Source: Bacteriovorax stolpii (GTDB lineage: Bacteria; Bdellovibrionota; UBA2428). From it: a DNA stretch of 64,000 nucleotides. A program made the position numbers and the translations under genes. The notes beneath the pieces are model-generated. The model saw only the letters and a list, made by a program, of their open reading frames with translations, did not search any database and was not told the DNA's origin. Of this stretch, positions 28,566 through 38,801 are shown piece by piece. The stretch covers positions 189,836 through 253,835 of the forward strand of contig CAMCVE010000001.1 of assembly GCA_945881775.1 (NCBI GenBank), read 5' to 3'. Each line of letters begins with the position of its first letter. The first letter of the stretch is position 1.

Positions 28566-29989
28566 CGTTTCTCCAGCAGACGTGTCTTGAGCCTGTCCTC
28601 ATCAAGGGTGGCTTCGGTCTGCGTTTGGCTCGCCTGAGCCAGGAACTCAGACTTGAGGAAATCACGATCTTTCTGCAAAGAATTCCAGATCTCTGTGTAA
28701 CGACGCCCCGCTCTTTTTTCAAAACCTGCGCGGCCGTTCTGGCTGTAAAAATCCATGAGCCCCTGAACCTTCACAAGTTCTTTGGCGAGCGAATCCAGAC
28801 GAGTGCGGAGCTCGGGGTAGAACGTGAGCGCTGACTGATCCGACAGCTGTCCAAAGGTCCGAGAGAACGCCACGGTCCAGGCCTGCATAGCCTTTGTCCA
28901 GGCCGCACGGCGAGCTCCACCGCGAATCGCAAAGCGCACCACGTCTCGACGCAAACTTTCGTAGAGTGCGTCGAAGTCGCGGAAGAGACCTTCGAGAACT
29001 TTGAGCTCTTCTGCAGAGGCCATCGCACGCTGATTCTGCAAGCCTTTCATTTGGACATCGAGGTCAGGTCCGGTAGGGAAGTTGCCGACTTCAAATGAAA
29101 CGGTGCCCATATACTTGCCCATAGACTGGGCCATGACCTTATAGCTTCCCGGAGGAAGCGGAGCTCCCTCGATATTGAGAGGACCGATCACAAAGTAACC
29201 ATCGACCAAAGAGGCATCGAACCACCAGAGTCGCGGACGCTCCATGAGGCTGCGTGCCAAGTCTGGGTAAACAACCAATTGAATGCGATCCGTCTTAATG
29301 AGACTCGAAACAGCACCCGTGATGATCGGACGATCTGGAGAGAGCAGAACCGAAGAGAGTCGGAAGGGGGGACCTTGTCGATCTTGCGACAGACGCAGCG
29401 AAGAGAGCTCCGCCCAAATCACATCGAGATCACTGGGTTTGGCTATATTCGTTGTGGAGCCTGCGGCGTCTCCGTTAGGAGAGTCTGTCGGAGCCGTTGT
29501 TGATTCAGGTGATCCCTCATTCTTGAGTTGTGGAATCATTTTGGAATAATCGAGCAACAATCCAACCAGAAGCAGCATCACAAAACCGATGAGCATCCAG
29601 CGAAGCATCATCGGCTTGCGCGAGGCCTTGTTTTTTTGGACGTCCGAATCGAGTTTTTGTTCGAGCGACGAGAGGGTGTCTGCTGGAATCGAGGAGAGGG
29701 TCTCCTTGCCCACCTTCTCGACCTTCAGGCTATCCCGCGAAGTCTCCACAACTCTCAGAGGTTCGGCATCGGGACTGCGTGTTTCAACAACACCTTGGCT
29801 CTGGGAAATTTGAGTCAGGAACTCGACCTCGTCAAGAGCGGTCCAGTCAGACATCCCCTCAGTGAACACGAATGCCGTGTTGTCGAGCTCGCCATCGGCG
29901 ACCTTATTTTGGAGGACCGTCTCAGTGAGAGGCCCCATTTCTTGTTCCTTAAAGTAAACGTACCACTCGCGGCTCGGATCCGGTGTCAT
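28562..29989 (-). CDS. GYF_2 (DUF4339) domain membrane protein
   Basis: N-terminal WYVYFKEQEMGPLTETVLQNKVADGELDNTAFVFTEGMSDWTALDEV, a central TM helix and a large periplasmic C-terminus. Confidence 0.8.
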   Translation of the reverse strand: MTPDPSREWYVYFKEQEMGPLTETVLQNKVADGELDNTAFVFTEGMSDWTALDEVEFLTQISQSQGVVETRSPDAEPLRVVETSRDSLKVEKVGKETLSSIPADTLSSLEQKLDSDVQKNKASRKPMMLRWMLIGFVMLLLVGLLLDYSKMIPQLKNEGSPESTTAPTDSPNGDAAGSTTNIAKPSDLDVIWAELSSLRLSQDRQGPPFRLSSVLLSPDRPIITGAVSSLIKTDRIQLVVYPDLARSLMERPRLWWFDASLVDGYFVIGPLNIEGAPLPPGSYKVMAQSMGKYMGTVSFEVGNFPTGPDLDVQMKGLQNQRAMASAEELKVLEGLFRDFDALYESLRRDVVRFAIRGGARRAAWTKAMQAWTVAFSRTFGQLSDQSALTFYPELRTRLDSLAKELVKVQGLMDFYSQNGRAGFEKRAGRRYTEIWNSLQKDRDFLKSEFLAQASQTQTEATLDEDRLKTRLLEKR

Positions 29990-30032
29990 ATGGGGTCAAT
30001 ATAGTCTGCGAGAATCCGCATTGCCAATAAGC

Positions 30033-31577
30033 TCAGGCGGCAATTTTGGAAAGACCTGGAACCGCTTCGACGGCTATGGCTCGTGGAAGCCGTTCCCAAA
30101 TTTTTTCACGTACGAAAACTCGGTAGAGCCTGGCCTCAAGCTGACCTCGCTCAACCATGGAATTCAGGATCCAAAGTGTCTTCTCGAGTGGGAGCGCTGC
30201 CTTGTAGGCGCGGTCACTGGCCGACAAAGCATCAAAAATATCGCAAATGGTCATGATGCGTGCGCACAAGGGAATCGAATCGCCCTTCAGACGTCGGGGA
30301 TACCCCGATCCATCCAACAATTCGTGGTGACAGTACGCGATTTCGGGGATCCGTCGGAATTTAGGACCCCAAGGGATCCGTCTCAAAAAGTCGTAAGACT
30401 GAGTCACGTGAGACTCAATTTCTTTGCGTTCCTCAGGGGTCAGGCAGCCTTTGGCGATTTGGAGAGAGACGACGTCAGCAGGCTCAAGCAAGACTCGCAC
30501 CTCGCCGCGCGAGCCCTCAAACTCCAAACGTGAGAGTTCTTCGAGGCGAAGTCCGGCAGCCTCTGCCAAAACCGTGGGTCGACTGAGCTCGAGGATTTCG
30601 CTCCACACTTTTGTAAGAGTCTCCTGAGTCGAACGCCCGGCTTCGCCTCGGCGCTCCGCTGCCAGGAGACCGTCCTGGATTCGCGCTTCGATTCGAAGAC
30701 GCTGAACCTCAGTGAGCTTCTGCTCTTTTTGCAAGGTGCTTTCTCGCACACCGATTTTTCCAAAATCATGCACGTATCCCGCCCAAAGCAGCTCCTTGAG
30801 ATCATCGTCTGAGAAGCAGATATCCAAGAGGTCTTCGTCGCTGGCCTCGGAGGCTGCGCGCGCCAGTTCAACTGTCAAATGAGCCACGCGAACAGAGTGT
30901 CCCCGCGTCCCCGGATCTCGCGAATCGATCGCCACCACCGAAGCCTTCACGAAACTTTCAAAGAGAGTCTCAATTTCCCTGTAGAGTCCCTGATTCTCGA
31001 GACTCGCCGCTGCAACCGCCGCAAAGCTTTCCAGCAACTCGACGTCCTGCTTATCAAACTGAGGCATCTTCGCTAGAGCGGCTTCAGAATGAGAGGGCCA
31101 GTGCTGGGAGGATCGATTCTTCTTGTTGAGAAGCTGCAGAACACCGAGCACCGCGCCACGAGAATTCTTGATAGGCACCGCAAGCACAGAGCGTGTGCGG
31201 TAACCGAGCTTGGCGTCAAAACTGGAATCGAAGACAACTCCCTTTAGGGAAGTCGGGATACGGTAAACATCACGAATCCTGAGACTCTTGCCCCCAAGGT
31301 AGACGTGCGTGGCCACGCCGGGTCGCGTGAGTGGAATTTTTGCACGCTGGAACTCGAAATCCACCGAATCATTGAGCGCTACCTCGAACGACAGTTGCCC
31401 TTCGTCCTTATGCAGATACAGCGAGCCCGCGTCGCAGTTGAGCAAATCCATAGAACTGCGAACGATCGAATGAAGCAGATCAAGGGGGTTTTTGAGGCCG
31501 ATGAGCTGCACAGAAATTCTCTGCAACGCCCGAAGGCGCGCAGTGGCAGTGTCTCGACGGCACGGTGATTGACCCAC
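30033..31577 (-). CDS. GAF-HD-GYP domain signalling protein
   Basis: GAF-like N-terminus, HSVRVAHLTVELA, YVHDFGKIGV, HHELLDGSGYPRRLKGDSIPLCARIMTICDIFDALSASDRAYK. Confidence 0.88.
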   Translation of the reverse strand: MGQSPCRRDTATARLRALQRISVQLIGLKNPLDLLHSIVRSSMDLLNCDAGSLYLHKDEGQLSFEVALNDSVDFEFQRAKIPLTRPGVATHVYLGGKSLRIRDVYRIPTSLKGVVFDSSFDAKLGYRTRSVLAVPIKNSRGAVLGVLQLLNKKNRSSQHWPSHSEAALAKMPQFDKQDVELLESFAAVAAASLENQGLYREIETLFESFVKASVVAIDSRDPGTRGHSVRVAHLTVELARAASEASDEDLLDICFSDDDLKELLWAGYVHDFGKIGVRESTLQKEQKLTEVQRLRIEARIQDGLLAAERRGEAGRSTQETLTKVWSEILELSRPTVLAEAAGLRLEELSRLEFEGSRGEVRVLLEPADVVSLQIAKGCLTPEERKEIESHVTQSYDFLRRIPWGPKFRRIPEIAYCHHELLDGSGYPRRLKGDSIPLCARIMTICDIFDALSASDRAYKAALPLEKTLWILNSMVERGQLEARLYRVFVREKIWERLPRAIAVEAVPGLSKIAA

Positions 31578-31615
31578 GCCTAATTTTCGGACTTTCGACT
31601 CGAAAACTTAACGAT

Positions 31616-33979
31616 TTAACGCCGCGTGGCGGGACCTGATTCGATGCGACTCTCGAAAATCCGAACCTTGCGCTTGTAGTTACGCAGCACGCAAGCACGA
31701 CGCGCGTGCGGCATGTCGAAGGAATTCGGAATAAAGCGCAGAGCCGCTGGGGCTCCCGCGAGACCCTCGTAGCCTGAAATCAGTCGTGCGCCTTCGCACA
31801 AAGACTTTCTTTCACGAAGCGCGCGGGGGACGTCATCGACGTCGAGGAGCCTGAAACAGAGCTGCGCGTGCTGCTGACCATAGGGCGAATCCCAATACTC
31901 AGTCCCCGAGCGTGCATCGCGACGAGCATTCATGTTCAGATAATCGACCACATTGCGCATGGCGGGTGCAAAGAGTGCCGTAAAATTGCGAAGCGTTGTC
32001 TGAGTTACGCTTTTGGCGTGACCCAGACGAAGCTTGAGCTCTGGGAGCGAGGGTGCCGCCGTCTGCCCACGCAGCTGATCGAGGATGTCGTTGGTCGCCA
32101 GGAAACGAGCGACATCATTGGTCTCGCCCGTTCGATTGGGATCATTTGAATTCTCCACCACGAGATCAAGGAGTGCGTCCTCTGCCGCAGTTTCGAGGCG
32201 TTTTTCAAAGAAGTCAAAGCCTTCGGCAAGCTTCAAATCGCGGGTAACCAAATCAATCGCCGTGGAAGCCGCGAGCTTGGCCGTGGAGCGATCGTCGGAC
32301 AAGAAAACACGCTTCATCGAAACGTCGATCCCCTCGAGAAGCGCTTGTGTGTCTTCAAGTAGGAAGTCGCGCCCGCCACGTGATGCAATACGAGTCTGCA
32401 CGAAGTTGATGATGTTACGAAGTGCCCCCTCCGGCGTCAGTGCCGTGAGCCTGCGGTCGCGAGTCCGGTATCCGGTCGCGACAAGAAGCGGATCTACGTT
32501 CACCAGTTCGCTGCGCTCTTTTAGGACAATGTCTCGAGCCAGAGCGACCAGTGATAGCAAACGACTCTTTACAACCTCGAGACTCACCGGAGCCCCTATC
32601 GTCGGCCAGAGAGAGGGTTTCTTTGTGGGATTAAGGTTGTCGAACTGGACGGAGTAAGAACCTCCAGGAATATTGTCGAAGGTCGGAATGTCTTCTTCGA
32701 AATGTCCGGCAAGGTAGAAGGGCATGTACCGGCTTGAAATGACCTTGGAGATTGGAGAATCACTGATACCAGGACCTCTTTCGCTGATACCAAGGCCTTT
32801 TTCAACGATCCTGCGGATCACCGATTTTTCGATCGCCCACTGTTCAAGCACACGACTGGTTTCGTCGCTGCCCGAACCGGCGCCCTCGAAGAGACGCTCA
32901 TTCTGCGCAATCAGTGCTAGAGAGTAGGACTCGAAATTGCGCACAAACTCGACACGCGCAAGCACCTCTTCACGTCGCGCGTTCGATGCCGTGTTCGTTG
33001 GAATCGCACCCGCCTGAACCGAGTCAAGAAAGCGTTGGAGAACGGGAATATCCCGTTGATAAATTTGGATTGCTTTCCAAAGGTCGCCACCGGGATTGGG
33101 ACGATCAATGAGGAATTTTTGGGTGAGCGTAGCGAGTCGTACGCCGTCGTCTGCGGCACACCACTGCTCCGACATCGACTCAAGTCCGCACTGCATCGCC
33201 ACTTCGAGCTTGGTAATGTCGAAAGACGCAATTTGTTTGTCGAGTTTCCGAACACGGACATACTCGATCACAGAAGAGATGAGCTCCGACCCTGCCTGCG
33301 CAACGAAAGCATAGCTCGTAGGCAAGAAAGCCGACGCGGCAGCAGCAGCAACACTCGCGACTGCAGGAAGAATGTCGCTGTTTTTCTCGAGACACGCTCC
33401 CGATTGCCCCGCCTGCTTCATGATCGTGTCTGCGGAAATAACGAAGTTGTGCAGAGCCCTGCCGAACTGCAATTTGTCGTTGTAGTCGTCGCTCGACTCC
33501 ATTTGCCCCTGGAGTTCGGACATCTGGAGTTGGAGCGAACGAAGTTCACCCTGGATCACTGTGACCAGATCAAGTTCGCCGCGGTCCTGACTGGCCGTTA
33601 GCTGCAAGAGAAGCTCCTCGCGCTTGCGCTGATAACCCAGAGCGAGATCGTTCTTGGAATTGTCTTGGTTCTGGTAGCGGGTCAGTTGCTCGGACATGAG
33701 ATTCAGGCGTCCAAGCGTCCCGCTGAGCGAGGCGCAGGCGGGATCTTGCTTGGCCTTTTGAAGAACAGAGATCAGCGCATCCGCATCGGCAATCGCGCGC
33801 GCTGTCCAGGAATCGTAGGACGAAGGGCAACTGGATTTGAAATAATTCAGAAGAGATTCGGTGGCTTCCGGAGTAGGGCGCCCTGCGGCCGGAGGTGGCT
33901 TAGAGCCGCGCGCCAACGCGTTTGAGACCGAAAGAACCGAAAGGAAAAGACCCAGGTAGAGCTTGAGAAAGAATCGCAT
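31616..33979 (-). CDS. Large exported hypothetical protein
   Basis: 787 aa with signal peptide MRFFLKLYLGLFLSVLSVSNALA; no family recognised. Confidence 0.7.
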   Translation of the reverse strand: MRFFLKLYLGLFLSVLSVSNALARGSKPPPAAGRPTPEATESLLNYFKSSCPSSYDSWTARAIADADALISVLQKAKQDPACASLSGTLGRLNLMSEQLTRYQNQDNSKNDLALGYQRKREELLLQLTASQDRGELDLVTVIQGELRSLQLQMSELQGQMESSDDYNDKLQFGRALHNFVISADTIMKQAGQSGACLEKNSDILPAVASVAAAAASAFLPTSYAFVAQAGSELISSVIEYVRVRKLDKQIASFDITKLEVAMQCGLESMSEQWCAADDGVRLATLTQKFLIDRPNPGGDLWKAIQIYQRDIPVLQRFLDSVQAGAIPTNTASNARREEVLARVEFVRNFESYSLALIAQNERLFEGAGSGSDETSRVLEQWAIEKSVIRRIVEKGLGISERGPGISDSPISKVISSRYMPFYLAGHFEEDIPTFDNIPGGSYSVQFDNLNPTKKPSLWPTIGAPVSLEVVKSRLLSLVALARDIVLKERSELVNVDPLLVATGYRTRDRRLTALTPEGALRNIINFVQTRIASRGGRDFLLEDTQALLEGIDVSMKRVFLSDDRSTAKLAASTAIDLVTRDLKLAEGFDFFEKRLETAAEDALLDLVVENSNDPNRTGETNDVARFLATNDILDQLRGQTAAPSLPELKLRLGHAKSVTQTTLRNFTALFAPAMRNVVDYLNMNARRDARSGTEYWDSPYGQQHAQLCFRLLDVDDVPRALRERKSLCEGARLISGYEGLAGAPAALRFIPNSFDMPHARRACVLRNYKRKVRIFESRIESGPATRR

Positions 33980-34039
33980 GGCCCCTCCGAGGAAAAGGCA
34001 TAGATGAAGTTTTCTTAATGCGTCAAGAAAACACTCGAC

Positions 34040-35515
34040 TCATTCGCCGATCCAGAACTCGTTCTTGCCGTTGGCCCCGCCCTTGACCGGAAAACCACTG
34101 CGCTCCACCCAAGGAATCGCTTTCTGCTCTTCACCGCGCAGGCAGTAGAGATGCGTGAATTCGGACTTGCGAACATAGTCGCTCTTCAGCAGCAGCGAGT
34201 GGGTTTCCATGGGCACAATCTTGCGACGGTCCTCGAGATAGATTGGATAAGCGCCGCGGGCGTCTTTGGTGAGGAACGAAACGCAATCACGCCACCAGAG
34301 CTTCGGAATCTCTCCCTGCCCCTTGGGTTCGGCGATGCTTTTGTTTTTGAGCGACGGATACCAGGCTGTGGTCCCGAGCGAGCGCTCAAAGGGTTTGATG
34401 AATTTTTGGAAGGCTTTGCGCTCATCTTGGCGAGCGGTGTAGAGGTGCTTCAGAGGAATGCGGTCACGAATGAAAGAAGCCCACTTCGAAGAGCGGTCCT
34501 CTAAGATTCTTCCGAGGAGCCACTCATCAGACCACGTGACATAGTCCTCGAGGTCGGGATTGATCTGAAAATCTTGCGACTCTGCGAGCGCATTCTCAAG
34601 GATGATATCGAAACTCACAACGGTCTTATGAGAGTAGACCTGCAAGAACATATGAAAGCGTGAAATTAAAAAATCTTCGAACGCATGCAGGGCCTTTCGG
34701 CGCACACACACACAAAGCTGCGAAGGCTTTTCGGGGTGCGGACGCCACACGACGTTGTCGAGGAGCATTTCGCGGTCGTACTGTCCGTAGGGAACGCCCG
34801 TGTAGTGCGAATCGCGGTGCAAATAGTCCATCCGGTCCGCGTCGATCTCACCAGAGACGAGCGCCTTTAAGACAGGCTGCGCCGTCCAGCGACCCGATGG
34901 ACCGACTTTGCACATCTCCTTGAACTCTTCGGTGGGCTCGATCCAGTCGGCAAGCAGCGCTGCAATATCTTGTGCGGGGAGACCGCCGAGATAACCATCA
35001 TCATTTGCCATCTTTGCGATGATCGCGAGCGTAAAATCTTCGTGATAGGTGCGCTCATTCAGCCACTTCTCGCGGTCTTTAATGCCGCGTTCTTTGACCC
35101 AGTGATTGGGAAGATCGCTGTGTTCGAGAAGATCTTTACGAAGCGGATGAATGGGTTTTCCGGCAGAGGTGACGCCTTCGAGACTGTGCGAGAAAGGCCC
35201 GTGGCCCACGTCGTGCAAAAGAGCGGTGAGGCGCACGAGTCGCTTAAAGTAATCGATTTGATCCGGGGTGATCGACTTAGGTCCGAAGGTGCTTCTAAAA
35301 TCTTCGACGATTGGCTCGAAGGCTTTCGAAGACATGTGCATCACACCAATCGAGTGGCTGAATCGGTCGTGAGTAGCGCCCGGAAAAACAAGATGCAAGA
35401 AGGCGGTCTGCTTGATGCGCCTGAGGCGCTGGAACAACGGATGATCGATCACCTGTCTCTCATCCCAAGAGACCGGGATCGTGTGATGAATTGGATCTCT
35501 GAGAAGGTGAATCAC
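34040..35515 (-). CDS. HD superfamily phosphohydrolase (COG1078-like)
   Basis: RDPIHHTIPVSWDERQVIDHPLFQRLRRIKQTAFLHLVFPGATHDRFSHSIGVMH, LLHDVGHGPFSHSLE, DADRMDYLHRDS. Confidence 0.92.
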   Translation of the reverse strand: MIHLLRDPIHHTIPVSWDERQVIDHPLFQRLRRIKQTAFLHLVFPGATHDRFSHSIGVMHMSSKAFEPIVEDFRSTFGPKSITPDQIDYFKRLVRLTALLHDVGHGPFSHSLEGVTSAGKPIHPLRKDLLEHSDLPNHWVKERGIKDREKWLNERTYHEDFTLAIIAKMANDDGYLGGLPAQDIAALLADWIEPTEEFKEMCKVGPSGRWTAQPVLKALVSGEIDADRMDYLHRDSHYTGVPYGQYDREMLLDNVVWRPHPEKPSQLCVCVRRKALHAFEDFLISRFHMFLQVYSHKTVVSFDIILENALAESQDFQINPDLEDYVTWSDEWLLGRILEDRSSKWASFIRDRIPLKHLYTARQDERKAFQKFIKPFERSLGTTAWYPSLKNKSIAEPKGQGEIPKLWWRDCVSFLTKDARGAYPIYLEDRRKIVPMETHSLLLKSDYVRKSEFTHLYCLRGEEQKAIPWVERSGFPVKGGANGKNEFWIGE

Positions 35516-35599
35516 TTGATCCTATTTCAGCAAAATTACTCAATAATTTCATGTATTTTCTGTCAAATTTTCGTCCAAGCTTCTGTTTTTCATAAAACA

Positions 35600-35631
35600 T
35601 TGACCTTAACGTTAGGGTTATTGTATACAAT
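35600..35631 (+). promoter_or_regulatory. MerR-type promoter of the merR-isc operon
   Basis: TTGACC (35600-35605), 20-bp spacer, TACAAT (35626-35631), with dyad ACCtTAACGTTAgGGT (35603-35618). The alternative -10 TATACA gives an 18-bp spacer. Confidence 0.6.
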
Positions 35632-35637
35632 AGTCCT

Positions 35638-36135
35638 ATGACCATGAGTATTGGACAGCTCGCCAAACAGGCAAGCGTCTCTAACAGAACAGTTCGTTAT
35701 TACGAAGAGTTAGGTCTCATCGTACCCAAAAATCGGGGCTCCAATCGCTATCGCTACTACGACGACACTCATCTCTCGCGCCTGAATCTCATCAAGATGC
35801 TTCAGGAGTCGGGATTTGCCCTCAAGGAGATCGTGGCAGCGCTGAACCCCATGCTCGACCCTCAAGGCAAGGTCACTTACTCGGGCCAAGAGATGGCTCG
35901 AAGCATCCACCAGTCTTTACAGGAACATCGCGAACGCTTGATTCAGAAACAAAGAGAGTTGATAAAGTCTGTCGCCGCGATCGACAGCACCCTTGAAGAA
36001 CTGCGCGAATGCTTCGCTTGTACCCGCGGACACGATCTGACCCAATGCGCTGGATGCACAACGGGACCCAGCGGAGTAGTCAGCCTCGGTCGGCACCTTG
36101 AAACTCGAACGGCTCACGGAGAACAAAGACAATGA
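35638..36135 (+). CDS. MerR family regulator with C-terminal CX2CX8CX2C motif, heading the isc operon
   Basis: [61 protein letters not shown] is a MerR HTH; C-terminal [16 protein letters not shown]; its stop overlaps the iscS start (ATGA). Confidence 0.9.
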   Translation: MTMSIGQLAKQASVSNRTVRYYEELGLIVPKNRGSNRYRYYDDTHLSRLNLIKMLQESGFALKEIVAALNPMLDPQGKVTYSGQEMARSIHQSLQEHRERLIQKQRELIKSVAAIDSTLEELRECFACTRGHDLTQCAGCTTGPSGVVSLGRHLETRTAHGEQRQ

Positions 36136-37355
36136 CACTCAAGCTTCCCATCTATCTCGACAACAACGCCACGACCGCGGTTGACCCTCGCGTGCTCGAG
36201 AAGATGATTCCTTTTTTTACCGAACATTTTGGAAATGCCGCGAGCCGCAACCACCCTTTTGGTTGGAGCGCCGAAGAGGCCGTTGAAAAAGCGCGTGGAC
36301 AGATCGCAGCCGCAATCGGTGCCGTGTCCAAAGAAATTGTCATCACCAGTGGCGCGACCGAGTCCAACAACCTCGCCGTGCTTGGCGTAGCGGAGATGTA
36401 CAAAGAAAAGGGCAATCACATCATCACGTGTGTGACCGAACACAAAGCTGTCCTGGATCCTTGCAAGCACCTCGAAGAAACGGGCCACTACAACGTCACC
36501 TGGCTCGAAGTCGATGCCGAGGGGATGATCTCTCTCGAAGCTCTCGAAAAAGCAATCACCGATAAGACGATTCTCATTTCGATCATGCACGGCAACAACG
36601 AGATTGGCACCCTTCAGCCCATCGAGAAAATCGGTCAAATCGCCAAAAAGCACGGAGTGATTTTTCACACCGATGCCACTCAGACCGTGGGACGCGTGGC
36701 GATCGATGTCGAGAAAATGGGCATTGATCTGCTCTCGATGTCTGCTCACAAAATCTACGGACCCAAGGGCATTGGAGCCCTCTATGTCCGCCGTAAAAGC
36801 CCTCGCGTAAAACTCTCCCCCATCCAATTCGGTGGCGGCCACGAACGCGGCATGCGCTCGGGCACCCTCAACGTTCCGGGCATTGTCGGCTTCGGCGAGG
36901 CTTGCGAAATCGCAGCGCGCGACATGGCCACCGAGATCCCTCGTCAGCTGGCTCTGCGCGATCGCCTTTATAAGAAGCTCGCGGCTCACCTCGAAGACAT
37001 CTACCTCAATGGCCATCCCACCGAGCGCCTGCCCGGCAACCTCAACGTGAGTTTTGCCTACGTCGAGGGCGAGTCGCTGCTTATGGGAATCAAAGACATC
37101 GCCGTGAGCTCAGGTTCGGCGTGCACGAGCGCCAGCCTCGAGCCAAGCTACGTTCTTAAAGCACTCGGCGCGAGCGACGAAATCGCCCACTCGTCGATTC
37201 GTTTCGGCATCGGCCGCTTCACGACCGAAGAAGAAGTGGATTTCACAGCCGAGCGCGTGATCAAAGAAGTCAACCGCCTTCGTGAACTGTCTCCTCTCTA
37301 CGAGATGGTCAAAGAGGGCATCGACTTGAAAACCGTCCAATGGACCGGACACTAA
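36132..37355 (+). CDS. iscS: Cysteine desulfurase IscS
   Basis: [65 protein letters not shown]. Confidence 0.96.
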   Translation: MTLKLPIYLDNNATTAVDPRVLEKMIPFFTEHFGNAASRNHPFGWSAEEAVEKARGQIAAAIGAVSKEIVITSGATESNNLAVLGVAEMYKEKGNHIITCVTEHKAVLDPCKHLEETGHYNVTWLEVDAEGMISLEALEKAITDKTILISIMHGNNEIGTLQPIEKIGQIAKKHGVIFHTDATQTVGRVAIDVEKMGIDLLSMSAHKIYGPKGIGALYVRRKSPRVKLSPIQFGGGHERGMRSGTLNVPGIVGFGEACEIAARDMATEIPRQLALRDRLYKKLAAHLEDIYLNGHPTERLPGNLNVSFAYVEGESLLMGIKDIAVSSGSACTSASLEPSYVLKALGASDEIAHSSIRFGIGRFTTEEEVDFTAERVIKEVNRLRELSPLYEMVKEGIDLKTVQWTGH

Positions 37356-37369
37356 GAAGGAATTGACGT

Positions 37370-37759
37370 ATGGCCTACAGCAAAAAAGTTATCGACCACT
37401 ACGAAAACCCCCGCAACGTGGGCTCGCTCGACAAGGGCGACACGCACGTTGGAACCGGTATCGTCGGCGCTCCCGAGTGCGGCGACGTGATGAAACTGCA
37501 GATCAAGGTGAACGACAAAGGTCTCATTGAAGACGCGAAGTTCAAAACCTTCGGTTGTGGTTCTGCGATTGCTTCATCGTCGCTTGCGACCGAGTGGCTC
37601 AAAGGCAAAACGGTCAACGAAGCTCTTGCCATCAAGAACACGCAGATCGTGGAAGAGCTTGCGCTCCCTCCTGTGAAGATTCACTGTTCTGTCCTCGCTG
37701 AAGACGCCATCAAGGCGGCCATCAAGGACTACCAGAACAAACAGGACAACAAGGCTTAA
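37370..37759 (+). CDS. iscU: Fe-S cluster scaffold IscU
   Basis: YSKKVIDHYENPRNVGSLDKGD, GAPECGDVMKLQIKV, KFKTFGCGSAIASSSLATEWLKGK, PPVKIHCSVLAEDAIKAAI. Confidence 0.97.
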   Translation: MAYSKKVIDHYENPRNVGSLDKGDTHVGTGIVGAPECGDVMKLQIKVNDKGLIEDAKFKTFGCGSAIASSSLATEWLKGKTVNEALAIKNTQIVEELALPPVKIHCSVLAEDAIKAAIKDYQNKQDNKA

Positions 37760-37760
37760 G

Positions 37761-38135
37761 GTGAGCGACATGACGAGCACGCCTTCAAGCCCCGTCTCAG
37801 CTCCAGAGTTTCCAATCTCGGTTTCTGAGAAAGCCGCCGCACAGGTGAAGTCTATTCAGGAACGTGAAGGCAAAACGGATTCTTATCTGCGTCTCTCGGT
37901 CGTGGGCGGCGGATGCTCGGGGCTATCGTATAAGCTGAGTTTCGAAGACGCGCCCAAGGAGAAAGACCGTCAACTTGAGATTTTTGGAATCAAGATCCTC
38001 GCAGACTCCAAGAGCCTGCTTTTTCTAAAAGGGACCGTGCTCGAATTCACGGATGGTCTCGAAGGCCAAGGCTTTGTCTTCAACAATCCTAATGCCAAAC
38101 AGTCTTGCGGTTGCGGTTCGAGTTTCTCGGCCTAG
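37761..38135 (+). CDS. iscA: HesB/IscA family A-type carrier
   Basis: LRLSVVGGGCSGLSYKLSFED and C-terminal NPNAKQSCGCGSSFSA; GTG start. Confidence 0.92.
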   Translation: MSDMTSTPSSPVSAPEFPISVSEKAAAQVKSIQEREGKTDSYLRLSVVGGGCSGLSYKLSFEDAPKEKDRQLEIFGIKILADSKSLLFLKGTVLEFTDGLEGQGFVFNNPNAKQSCGCGSSFSA

Positions 38136-38143
38136 AGTCCGCG

Positions 38144-38755
38144 ATGTCCCTCTTGAGTTTTAAGATTCCTCAGGCTTACCTCGATTTGGGGATGCCTTTT
38201 TTTTTGGCTCTCAGCCCAGAGAGCGAAGAAGCCCTCAAACGACACTTGGTGCGTGAAACACGTCGATTGCATCCAGATCTGCTTGCGCTCGACGCTAGCG
38301 ACGAGGCACGCGAAGAGCACGAATCCCGCTTGGCCGCCCTCAATGCGGCGTATCTGAAGCTTCGTGACGAGGATTCGCGCCTCGATCTGGTTCTCGAGCA
38401 GATTGTCGCAGACAATCCTGAGCTAGGCAGTGGCGAGAAGCCTCAGATTCCAGCTGCGTTGGCTCTGGAGTATTTCGAACTTCAGGAGTCTTTAGAAGAG
38501 AACCCCGGTGATGCTGCGACGCTCGCCGCACTCGAGAGTTTTCACAGCTCGCTACGTATTGAAACTGAAAAGCTTAGACGCGAAGTTTCTGAACTCTCGC
38601 AAGCGGCAGCTTGTAAGTCCCCCGAGGGGATGGAGCCTGCGCACACGTCTTTGCCATTAGCCTACGTCGTGAAGCTCAGAGATTTGCGCGACCGGCAGCG
38701 CTACCTGGTGCGCTTGAGAAGCGACCTCGAGTCGAAGTTCCAAGTCTCACGCTAA
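38144..38755 (+). CDS. hscB: HscB-like J-domain co-chaperone
   Basis: RHLVRETRRLHPDLLALDASDEAREEHESRLAALNAAYLKLRDEDSRLDLVLE, including the HPD motif; genome position between iscA and hscA. Confidence 0.85.
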   Translation: MSLLSFKIPQAYLDLGMPFFLALSPESEEALKRHLVRETRRLHPDLLALDASDEAREEHESRLAALNAAYLKLRDEDSRLDLVLEQIVADNPELGSGEKPQIPAALALEYFELQESLEENPGDAATLAALESFHSSLRIETEKLRREVSELSQAAACKSPEGMEPAHTSLPLAYVVKLRDLRDRQRYLVRLRSDLESKFQVSR

Positions 38756-38801
38756 CGGTGCTTGCCAAGGACGTTGCGAGCTTTTAGGACTGCCATCAAG
38801 C

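Noticed and set aside
28233-30533. Plus-strand ORFs opposite the GYF and HD-GYP genes (for example 29528-30004, 30021-30533)
   Set aside because: They overlap well-supported minus-strand genes and lack RBS or domain motifs.
34708-34720. ACACACACAC dinucleotide run
   Set aside because: Short and inside the HD phosphohydrolase gene; explained by codons.
36114-37016. 300-aa minus-strand ORF opposite iscS
   Set aside because: Antisense shadow of a strongly conserved IscS; no family signal.
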